A DNA stretch of 23,231 nt from Gemmatimonadota bacterium (GTDB lineage: Bacteria > Latescibacterota > UBA2968 > UBA8231), in NCBI GenBank assembly GCA_002712305.1, contig PATE01000107.1, forward strand, positions 1-23,231, given 5' to 3'. A program made the translations under genes and the position numbers. Positions 16,594-23,231 of this stretch are shown here, one piece after another. The notes below the pieces were generated by a model that worked only from the letters and a program-made list of their open reading frames with translations, was not told where the DNA came from and ran no database searches. Each line of letters begins with the position of its first letter. The first letter of the stretch is position 1.

Positions 16594-17657
16594 CAGGAGC
16601 CCCCGCCCAGGATAATCTCCTTGCCGGTTCGACTCGACTCGTAGATCGAGTTGATGATCTCCACGGCGTGACGCGCACTGTCGAGGCTGATGTGGGGGTC
16701 GCGTCCTTCCCTTAGCGCATCCATGAGATCGATCACGATCTGCGTATGGCCGTCGAAGCTCACGGCAAGGGGATCGGCAGCGCCGCTCTTCTTGTCCGCC
16801 TTGGCGCCGAAACTCTCGAGCATCTTCGCCTCCTGCGCGCCATCCTCGTCGTTGAGCATCTTCCACCCGTCGAGGGCGCCCTCACGCTTGCTGACAGAAC
16901 CATCACTGCCGTAGAGCATCAAACGCTGGTCAAATCCGGGATAGGCGCAGGTGGTTGTGAATAACGTTCCAATGGCGCCACACTCGAAGCGCAGCAGGGC
17001 CACGGTCTGATCTTCGGCTTCGATGTCGTGGCCGAAGACGCCGAACATCCCCATGACCGAGGCGACTGGACCGGCGAACCATTGAAGAAGATCGACCGTG
17101 TGCACACCCTGGTTCATCAAAGAACCGCCACCATCCATATCCCAAGTCCCTTTCCAGGAACCGTGAGGGCCATCGTAGTAGGTCTGCTTGCGATACCAGG
17201 GCAGGTGGCCGTGCACGCCGATCAGGTTGCCGAGTTTCCCACCAGCCACAGCGTCGCGAATCTGACGATTCAGCGGGTCGAGGCGGGATTGGAAGATCCC
17301 AGCGGCCTTCACACCCGCCTTGTCGACGGCGGCGATGAGTGCGTCGATGCGGTCGACGCGGATATCGGCGGGTTTCTCGACGATCAGGTGTTTACCAGCA
17401 GCCACTGCCTGCAGAGCCAACTCCACATGCGTGCCTGAGGGTGTCGCAATGTTGACGACATCGACCTCGTCGTCGGCCAACAGTTCATCGAGATGACTCC
17501 AGGCCTTACACCCGTACTCCTCTGCAGCAGGACCAAGGCGCTCGGCATCGACGTCACAAACACCGACGAGACGGGCACCTGGGGCATTCTGAACAGCCTT
17601 GCAGTGATGTCGGCCCATACCAAGGCCGACGACAGCGAATCCGATTTCAGCGGACAT
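16593..17657 (-). CDS. Gfo/Idh/MocA family oxidoreductase
   Basis: A 354-residue NAD(P)-dependent oxidoreductase acting on sugars, inositols or their derivatives. The N-terminal Rossmann motif is VVGLGMGRHH (8-17), followed by GVCDVDAERLG. The catalytic lysine lies in LIVEKPADIRVD. The C-terminal domain shows the family's GGGSLMNQGVHTVDLLQWFAG pattern (split here as GGGSLMNQG and VHTVDLLQWFAG). I start at ATG 17657 (MSAEIGF), with TGGAG 8 bases upstream. The open frame continues to 17975, but that segment belongs to the broken gene upstream and is not family sequence. It is translationally coupled to the acetamidase and lies 98 bases downstream of the remnant's stop. The substrate is unknown. 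Confidence 0.92.
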   Translation of the reverse strand: MSAEIGFAVVGLGMGRHHCKAVQNAPGARLVGVCDVDAERLGPAAEEYGCKAWSHLDELLADDEVDVVNIATPSGTHVELALQAVAAGKHLIVEKPADIRVDRIDALIAAVDKAGVKAAGIFQSRLDPLNRQIRDAVAGGKLGNLIGVHGHLPWYRKQTYYDGPHGSWKGTWDMDGGGSLMNQGVHTVDLLQWFAGPVASVMGMFGVFGHDIEAEDQTVALLRFECGAIGTLFTTTCAYPGFDQRLMLYGSDGSVSKREGALDGWKMLNDEDGAQEAKMLESFGAKADKKSGAADPLAVSFDGHTQIVIDLMDALREGRDPHISLDSARHAVEIINSIYESSRTGKEIILGGGS

Positions 17658-17755
17658 CACAGACTCCAGCGGACGACGTCCGAGTTGAAGTGGACGCGTC
17701 GATGCAAAGGTCAATGGAAAAGGACGAAGAAAGATCGTCGAAGAAGCTAAGTCAC

Positions 17756-18157
17756 TCAGAAGGCGGTGAACACCTTGGTTGTACCGTCGTCCCCCTTCAC
17801 GCAGCATTTCGAGCAGCTGTGGAATCACCTTGTCCGGCTGATGCACCGAGTCGATCACGGCCCAAGCCTGGCCGCAAAACGTGCTTCGCCGCATCGTCGT
17901 AGATGGCTCCCAGATCACTGGGCTGCAGCAACTCCACCGGTACATCGCCTGCCTGGGTCTTCTCGGCGCCTTCAAAGGTCAATGGATTGGCAGCCAGCTC
18001 AGCGTGGAGTTTCTCTTCAGAAGCCGTATGGCCTTCGTTGACCAAGTCTGTAGCGAACTCCCGACTCGCCAACGTCCTCTATCGCAACGTCCAAGGACCT
18101 ATCGGCGTCGATCTCATCCCAAACGTGCAACGCTGGCAAAACAGATAAAAGGAGGCG
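17756..18157 (-). pseudogene. Remnant of a protein-coding gene with three frame changes (possible peptidase-MA-like C-terminus)
   Basis: This is the only stretch over 300 bases without an intact gene. Four overlapping pieces on the minus strand read as one protein. Piece A begins after the permease stop (ALHVWDEIDADRSLDVAIED); piece B has EFATDLVNEGHTASEEKLHA and GDVPVELLQPSDLGAIYDD; piece C has GQAWAVIDSVHQPDKVIPQL; piece D is DDGTTKVFTAF, ending in TGA at 17756-17758. The joins fall at short runs: CCC 18060-18062, AAAA 17876-17879 and CCCCC 17791-17795 (plus-strand letters). Each would be repaired by removing one base. The layout (a VPxxxL turn, a QAWAVIDSV helix, LLEMLREG) resembles the end of peptidase-MA/gluzincin domains, but this is tentative. 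No good start codon or ribosome site is visible, so the 5' part may be lost. Confidence 0.5.
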
Positions 18158-19564
18158 CTACTGAACGTCGTACCGAAGAAACGAGAGCCACGCCCCCATG
18201 AAGAAAATCACATTCCAGAGCACCAGGAGAAGGATGTCCGGATAGACAGACGTCAATCTCTCGCTTGCTGGCATGTAGGAGAATTCAAACTGCGGCGCAT
18301 CACTCAGATCTATGTCGTTGAACTGCTCCATCAACTCCGGTGTCATGCGACCCCGATTCTCCTCCATGACACGACGGAAGTCCGCCTGCTTCTCCTCTGC
18401 GTAGACGCCCCACTTCTCTGAGAACGCCTGTAGTGCCTCAACATACCGCTGTTCCTGCGTAATCCCTGAGGCCGCCAGATCGAGGCTGGCAAGGGTGAAG
18501 GAGGTCATGGGCGAGACACGCGCGATGATCGCAGACCAGCGCATCTGATGTCGCACACGAGCGGTCTGGCTGTCGGAGACCTTCTGCATTTCCGCCTCCA
18601 TCTCCTGACGCATATCATCGAAGCGCTGGCGCAGGGCCTCATCGAACACATCGTCGCGTCCCTGCTTCTCCTGCTCCTCGCGGAAGATCTTCTGGGAACG
18701 CTCACTCCATTCCTGCTGAATCGCCTGTTTCTCGCGCCGCATGCTCTCCTGGGATGGGATGGGCAGAACCTGCGAAACCGCATAGGGCGCCATGTTGGGC
18801 AGGGCGAGCACGAAAGCCACCCACAACAACAGCAGAACGGTGATCGACGTCGATGCGAGTCTCGTTCGACTGCTGACGAAGATTCCTAAGGAGAAGATCG
18901 CTGCCAGATAGAGCAGGGCGAGCACGAACAGCGCCAGCAGAGACAGTGTGCCGTCCATGTCGGGCTCGACCTCTGGAAACAGCAACAGCAGAAGCATCGA
19001 GAGCAAAAAGGACACGGTGAAGGGCGCGACCAACGCCAGGTAGCCACCGATCCACTTCCCGAGCAGCACCGTATCTCGCGGCACGCTGTACGACAGGAGC
19101 AGCTTGATCACCCCCGATTCGGCTTCACCAGACACGGCGTCGTATCCGAAGGCCAACGCCAGCAGCGAAACGATCACGCCGACGATGAAGACGAAGTCCA
19201 CCGCCGGAAACAGGGGCAAAACAGGGTTTCCTTCCCAGGTCTCGGGAAAGTCCAGACGATTGCCGGGTTGGATCTTCACGCTCTCCGTCAGTTCCTGGGA
19301 CAGTCCCCGGACCATCGTATTCATCAGATTCAGGGGTCGATCGACGGTCATCCCCTCATTGACGGACCGGATCTGCGTTCGCTGCTCCAATTCGTTGCGG
19401 TGCATGACACGATTCATGTTGTACGTCGACAGTGCCTCACGATAGTCGCGCGTGAGTACAGCCGAACTCAACAGCATCACCAACAGACACACGGCACAGG
19501 CGATGGCAAAGCGCAGTGAGCGCAGCTGGTCGAGAAGCTCTTTTCGAACGATGTGCAGCAGCAT
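18158..19564 (-). CDS. ABC-2 type transporter permease subunit (paralogue 2)
   Basis: A 468-residue membrane protein, the second of two paralogous permeases. Predicted membrane segments are about 18-37, 121-141, 168-196, 205-229, 238-256 and 441-462. A long extracytoplasmic loop follows the first helix (38-118), and a charged, probably coiled-coil region spans about 272-335. The cytoplasmic SYSVPRDTVLLGKWIGGYL segment (158-176) is nearly the same as in the other permease (SNSVPRDTVLLGKWVGGYL), and both end in FLRYDV plus one residue. This is a NosY/GldF-like exporter type with large inserted domains. It starts 22 bases after the first permease and should work with it and the ATPase at 22406. 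The substrate is unknown. Confidence 0.87.
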   Translation of the reverse strand: MLLHIVRKELLDQLRSLRFAIACAVCLLVMLLSSAVLTRDYREALSTYNMNRVMHRNELEQRTQIRSVNEGMTVDRPLNLMNTMVRGLSQELTESVKIQPGNRLDFPETWEGNPVLPLFPAVDFVFIVGVIVSLLALAFGYDAVSGEAESGVIKLLLSYSVPRDTVLLGKWIGGYLALVAPFTVSFLLSMLLLLLFPEVEPDMDGTLSLLALFVLALLYLAAIFSLGIFVSSRTRLASTSITVLLLLWVAFVLALPNMAPYAVSQVLPIPSQESMRREKQAIQQEWSERSQKIFREEQEKQGRDDVFDEALRQRFDDMRQEMEAEMQKVSDSQTARVRHQMRWSAIIARVSPMTSFTLASLDLAASGITQEQRYVEALQAFSEKWGVYAEEKQADFRRVMEENRGRMTPELMEQFNDIDLSDAPQFEFSYMPASERLTSVYPDILLLVLWNVIFFMGAWLSFLRYDVQ

Positions 19565-19586
19565 GAGTACCCTGATCTGTCAGGCG

Positions 19587-20978
19587 CTAGGTGACGTCAT
19601 AGCGCAGGAAAAACGCGAAGGAGAGCATGAAGAAGAGCACGGCGAACACCACGAGAAGGAGGATGTCGAACATGGCCGCATCAATGGCGGCCCGCGTCGC
19701 CTCCGAATACATCTGAAACCGAGGAATCGAGTCGGGATCGAACCAGTCCTTGTCCTTGACCTGAGGACCTGTGCGCGTGAATTCGACATTCCCCGACCGA
19801 AACAGGTCATCACGCCAGTCGTTCTGGGCTTCCTGGAATCGATCGTGAGCGTCGCGGAAACGATCGAAGAGAATGGGGCCCGTACCTGCCAGGCGTGTGA
19901 CGGCAAATAGATAACTCGCCGACGGGGAGAGCCGTGCCAGTCCCTGGCTGAAGGAGACCTGTCGGGTCATTCGGTCATTGTAGAATTGATCGAGCTTGCG
20001 ACGCTTACGTTCAGCATCCTGCTGGATGCGTTCGCTCTCCTCCTGATCGCCATACACCTTGCGCTTTCGAATCGACTCCTGCAGCAGCTGTGCTTCGCGA
20101 TCGATGGCCTGCTGTTCTGCGTCTATGACCTGGCGCGATGGAACGGGCGCCACCAGTCGAGCGGTGATCGGCGCGAGATTGGGAACCACGAGAATCCACA
20201 CGATCCACACCAGCAAGGAGAGTAACAGTGCCGTGGATCCTCTGTGAGTGGCAGTGGAGATAAACAAGCCAAGGCTGAAGAAGACAGCGATATACAACAG
20301 AGATATCAGTGAGATCGCGGCAAAACGGATCACGTCGTCCGGCTGCAACTGCATGGCCCCCGACAGAGACAGATAGACGAAGCCTCCCACGACAGCCACC
20401 GCAAAGGGAGCCGAAATCGAAAGGTATCCACCTACCCATTTGCCCAGCAGCACAGTGTCGCGCGGCACCGAGTTGGAGAGCAGGACTTTCAATGTGCCGC
20501 GCTCTTTCTCACCGCAGATGGAATCGAAGACAAACAGCAAGGCCAGTAGACTCAGGACTATGTTGACCACATAGGCAAAATCCGGCGTCTGAAACACATC
20601 GAAGAGAACGTTGCGACCTAAGCGATCGTCACTGGAACGGGTGACGAAGCGATTTCGTGAAGACACCTGCGTAGGGAGGCTGCCCTCAAGACCCCGAGCC
20701 AGAACCGACAGGGGGCGCGGCGCCCTGGCACCTGGCAGATCGGCCTGGATCACCTTCTGGAATTGCTCATTCGCGTCAGGTGTATTCGTGATCTCGTCGA
20801 GTTTGGTGTTGAGTTGCCCCTCGGCACGGATGTACTCGTCGACTTTCGTCCGATGCTGCGAGCCCATGAGAAACATGGACACCACCACCAGGATGAAGAG
20901 CAACGCGTAGGTCACGGCGAAGCGGAAACTGAGGACGTTGTGCAGGACCTCTTTGCGGATAATTCTCAGCAACAGCAT
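19587..20978 (-). CDS. ABC-2 type transporter permease subunit (paralogue 1)
   Basis: A 463-residue membrane protein. The start is placed at ATG 20978 (MLLLRIIRKEV), which aligns with the start of paralogue 2 (MLLHIVRKEL). The frame is open 18 codons further up, but those overlap the lipoprotein gene. Membrane segments are about 20-38, 134-152, 181-205, 217-240, 247-268 and 434-456. A loop of about 95 residues follows the first helix, and a charged coiled-coil-like stretch rich in Q, E, K and R lies at 285-335. FDSICGEKERGTLKVLLSNS (151-170) is the cytoplasmic coupling region typical of ABC-2 exporters. The gap to the lipoprotein stop is 7 bases. Tandem duplication of this gene likely produced paralogue 2, giving a heterodimeric channel. 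Confidence 0.87.
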   Translation of the reverse strand: MLLLRIIRKEVLHNVLSFRFAVTYALLFILVVVSMFLMGSQHRTKVDEYIRAEGQLNTKLDEITNTPDANEQFQKVIQADLPGARAPRPLSVLARGLEGSLPTQVSSRNRFVTRSSDDRLGRNVLFDVFQTPDFAYVVNIVLSLLALLFVFDSICGEKERGTLKVLLSNSVPRDTVLLGKWVGGYLSISAPFAVAVVGGFVYLSLSGAMQLQPDDVIRFAAISLISLLYIAVFFSLGLFISTATHRGSTALLLSLLVWIVWILVVPNLAPITARLVAPVPSRQVIDAEQQAIDREAQLLQESIRKRKVYGDQEESERIQQDAERKRRKLDQFYNDRMTRQVSFSQGLARLSPSASYLFAVTRLAGTGPILFDRFRDAHDRFQEAQNDWRDDLFRSGNVEFTRTGPQVKDKDWFDPDSIPRFQMYSEATRAAIDAAMFDILLLVVFAVLFFMLSFAFFLRYDVT

Positions 20979-20985
20979 CGTCCAC

Positions 20986-22391
20986 TCACTGGAAAAGGAG
21001 GACCCCGAAATCGTCGGGACTGTGGCCACCACTGTAGGTACGAACCCACTGGTTGTATTCCTGACCGCGGTAGACGCGGATCAGATTGAACCCCCAGACG
21101 GTTCCAGGTGTCGGCGAAGGAATGTTGGTGTCGTCAAAATCGATTCGGTACTCGAGAGCCCAATGATCTGAGCCGATGTGAGTTGCGAGGTCGCCACTTT
21201 CGAACATCTCTTGTCGCGAACGCGCAATCCACTCGTCCACACGGACGCCAAGATTGTTGATGCCAATGTGAGCGTAGGAGCTGTGATTGAAATTCGTGTC
21301 GATAAACAGTTCAATAATGTCATCGGTCCAGATACTCTCATCCCCTACAGGACCACCTTCGTACTGGTCGGCGTCCTCCTGTTCCTCGAGTGTAATCTTG
21401 GCCACCAGATTCTCAGGTTCAGCATCTTCTCCGTAGAAACCGATCCACAGCGACTCGGCAGTCCGGCCAATGAAAAAGTGAGATCGGTGCTCGGAGGAGG
21501 TGGCCGCTGTATGCCCAAAGAAAAACTGGTAAGCCCCATGCGGCCCGGGCCGCATGGCGCCAGGCCTTGTCGTCGAGTCGCCCATCCAGGTATGGTTCGT
21601 CAGGTAGCAGAGGCACATCCAACAATAGACCGTGTGCTCGTAGCGTGTCGAGCCCGCGCTGGGGGTTGTCGTTTTCGTAGATGAAACGCCCAGCTGGTAG
21701 TGTGCCCGCTGACTGGTCGGGTCGATGACCAGAGCATCGGCGTAGATCGACTCCGCCTCGGAAAGCCTCGACTCGAGGGTGGCCTGGCGCGCCTTGGTCA
21801 GCACTTCATCGACCTGCGACGCCACGCGAATCATGGCCTCGTTTCGCACGGCAATGTCGTCGTCATGGAGCAGGAGACGAGCGAGAGAATCGACGACGGC
21901 TTCCTGCTCGGGCCCGAGTCTGCCGGAAAAACTGTCGACGGCGATGATCGCCTCAAGGCGCACCTTTGCATCAGTGTCGCCAAGTGCCGTGATCACGGCG
22001 TCGAGAAGCTGGGTCCGTCGATGCATACCGGCGAGCCGGATGAGCCGGCCTCGCAGGGTGGCATCGGAGTCCTGCGCCAGCAGACGAGTGCAGGGCGGAA
22101 CCGATGCGCTCGTCGTCAACACGCATCATCAGACTGACGAGAATCTCCACGAGGGCCGCCCTCGCCTCGGCTACGCTGTGGATCGGCAAGGGCCTGTAAC
22201 AGGGGCTCCACAGCGCGTTCCTTTGCCAGCAGCAACTCCTGCGTGGCTGCTTCGTGCTCTTCCACGGTGCCAGACAGGTCGTCGATCAGGTCATCCGGCC
22301 CCTGAGCACATCCGGAAATCCCGACGCCGAAAGAGACGACGAGAATGACGACGCTTGAACATCTGAGCAAGTTGTGGCGGGGGGAGATCAT
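20986..22391 (-). pseudogene. Frameshifted lipoprotein gene with HEAT/TPR-like region and C-terminal CBM9-like domain
   Basis: ATG 22391 begins a lipoprotein signal (lipobox ISGC, Cys28) 14 bases after the ATPase gene. The intact product would have about 467 residues, but the frame changes near 22180 (LLQALAD to HSVAEARAALVEIL), 22090 (to RLLAQDSDATLRG), 21688 (HYQLG to FIYENDNPQRGLDTLR) and 21535 (AWRHAARA to AYQFFFGH). The N-terminal half has HEAT-like repeats (LLDAVITALGDTDAKVRLEA) and a TPR-like helix pair (YADALVIDPTSQRAHYQLG). The C-terminal half has YLDGRLDDKAW, GRTAESLWIGFYGED and WTDDIIELFIDT, the pattern of CBM9/DOMON-like sugar-binding beta-sandwiches. It stops 7 bases before the permease. 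It probably served as an extracytoplasmic partner of the exporter. Sequence error remains possible. Confidence 0.7.
21536..21557. repeat. 22-bp perfect GC-rich palindrome
   Basis: Each half is CCATGCGGCCC followed directly by its reverse complement with no loop; the next bases outward no longer pair. It lies inside the broken lipoprotein gene, next to the GGGG run where the fourth frame change occurs. It could extrude as a hairpin and promote small deletions or polymerase errors. Confidence 0.8.
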
Positions 22392-22405
22392 CCCCGGCTC
22401 CGGAG

Positions 22406-23128
22406 TCAGGCGGCCTGTTCGGCTGGTTGACTCACGTATTCGACGTAGATTTTCTCGAGGTCTTCCTGCTCGAGTTCGTCGCTGGAGAAGATGCGTACGA
22501 GATTACCTTCCACCATGATGCCCACGCGATCGGCGATCTGTTTGGCGCGGAAGATGTCGTGCGTCGTCATCCAGATCGCCTTGTTCTCTTCTCGCAGCTC
22601 GGCCAGCAGTTGGAGAAACTCGGCGCCACTCTTGGGATCGAGTCCGGATGTGGGTTCGTCCAAGAGAATGACCTCGGCATTCTTCATGATCGCGATGGCG
22701 ATCCCCAGCTTCTGCCGCATGCCTTTGGAAAATCCCTTCACGCGACGGTCGAAGGCATCTTGCTGTAGGCCCACGCGGCCCATCACCTCGCGATACTCGT
22801 CGTCGCTCACGTCCTTACGGCCACCGAGTTTGGTGAAGAATTCGAGATTCTGCCGGGCCGTGAAGTTGCCGTAGAGCATGACATTCTCAGACACGTAGGC
22901 AACGTGCTTCTTTGCCTCGAGGGGGTCCTTGGTCACATCGATCCCGCAGATCTTCACGGTCCCTGCTGTCGGTTCCGTAAAGCCAAGGGAGACCATCAAG
23001 GTCGTCGTCTTTCCCGCTCCGTTGGCACCCAACATGGTGAAGATCTCCCCCGGCTCGATGGTCAGAGATAGGTCGTTGACGGCGTGAACGTCGCCATAGT
23101 GCTTGGAAAGGCCGATGATCTCGAGCAT
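22406..23128 (-). CDS. ABC transporter ATP-binding protein (ABC-2 exporter, GldA/NosF-like)
   Basis: A 240-residue cytoplasmic ATPase that drives the two permeases encoded downstream. Motifs in order: Walker A GANGAGKTTT (34-43), a Q-loop region with SEN in AYVSENVMLYGNFTARQNL (the usual Gln is not evident), signature FSKGMRQKLG (in place of LSGGQ, normal for this subfamily), Walker B VILLDEPTSGLDP and the H-loop TTHD. The ATG at 23128 has AAAGGA 8 bases upstream, and no other gene precedes it within 103 bases. It is therefore probably the first gene of the operon ATPase > lipoprotein > permease 1 > permease 2. The transported substrate is unknown. Confidence 0.94.
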   Translation of the reverse strand: MLEIIGLSKHYGDVHAVNDLSLTIEPGEIFTMLGANGAGKTTTLMVSLGFTEPTAGTVKICGIDVTKDPLEAKKHVAYVSENVMLYGNFTARQNLEFFTKLGGRKDVSDDEYREVMGRVGLQQDAFDRRVKGFSKGMRQKLGIAIAIMKNAEVILLDEPTSGLDPKSGAEFLQLLAELREENKAIWMTTHDIFRAKQIADRVGIMVEGNLVRIFSSDELEQEDLEKIYVEYVSQPAEQAA

Positions 23129-23231
23129 GCGGAGTATCCTTTACAGGTAGTCAGAGCCACGGGAGTACGTGCCAGTGATTTTCGCCGTTACAGTGGCGGC
23201 GGAAGGTGGTCTATGCAAGCGTTTCCCAACC
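23129..23231 (-). promoter_or_regulatory. Upstream region of the ABC exporter operon (truncated by window end)
   Basis: It holds the AAAGGA ribosome site (23142-23137) of the ATPase gene. A TTGCAT (23219-23214) followed after 20 bases by TGTAAC is a poor promoter match. No coding sequence was seen. Confidence 0.3.

Noticed and set aside
16594-16866. N-terminal extension of the acetamidase to 16866
   Set aside because: The extension is arginine-rich, overlaps the oxidoreductase gene on the same strand, and lies outside the normal family length; ATG 16593 has a ribosome site and a coupled TGATG.
1-23231. CRISPR arrays, tRNA/rRNA genes, transposases or phage genes
   Set aside because: Read for and not found: no regularly spaced repeats, no transposase-like protein, and no recognisable tRNA arms.

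Overview
The window is a gene-dense bacterial chromosome segment of high GC content (roughly 60% by eye). Genes run on both strands in short co-directional blocks with tiny gaps or overlapping stop/start codons. The content suggests an uncultured, sugar-degrading heterotroph: futalosine-pathway menaquinone genes (mqnB, mqnD), an HD-GYP regulator, several sugar-acid/sugar isomerase-type enzymes (two xylose-isomerase-like TIM barrels, Gfo/Idh/MocA, DUF4432, enolase superfamily, FAH family), an acetamidase/formamidase and a CBM9-like lipoprotein. This mix is familiar from FCB-type metagenome lineages such as Latescibacterota or Poribacteria, but that placement is inference; there is no rRNA or marker gene here. 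No tRNA, rRNA, CRISPR array, insertion sequence or phage gene was seen.

Layout. (1) 1-4567, minus strand: a probable five-gene operon, HD-GYP protein > zinc-type MDR dehydrogenase > mqnB > mqnD > FAH-family (GguC-like) gene that leaves the window. (2) 4695-7770, plus strand: NRDE/TANGO2-family protein (frameshifted at a C8 tract) > enolase-superfamily enzyme > DUF4432 aldose-epimerase-like protein. (3) 7795-10895, minus strand: D-2-hydroxyacid dehydrogenase > sugar isomerase-like TIM barrel > family 4 glycosyltransferase. (4) 11036-15623, plus strand: second TIM-barrel isomerase, then polyphosphate kinase ppk1 with its own recognisable promoter, followed 2 bases later by a GlmU-like nucleotidyltransferase. 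(5) 15640-23128, minus strand: an ABC-2 type exporter locus (ATPase > lipoprotein > two paralogous permeases), then a decayed gene remnant, then a translationally coupled Gfo/Idh/MocA oxidoreductase and acetamidase/formamidase.

The most unusual part is the exporter locus. The ATPase and both permeases are intact, whereas the lipoprotein between them (HEAT/TPR-like N-terminal half, CBM9-like C-terminal half) is broken by about four single-base frame changes, and the gene remnant just downstream by three more. Together with the C8 frameshift in the NRDE gene this means either local sequence errors or real, selective decay of the non-transporter components. I did not find a clearly new defence or mobile system. 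The exporter/lipoprotein locus and the ppk1-nucleotidyltransferase pair are the best candidates for something not well described.
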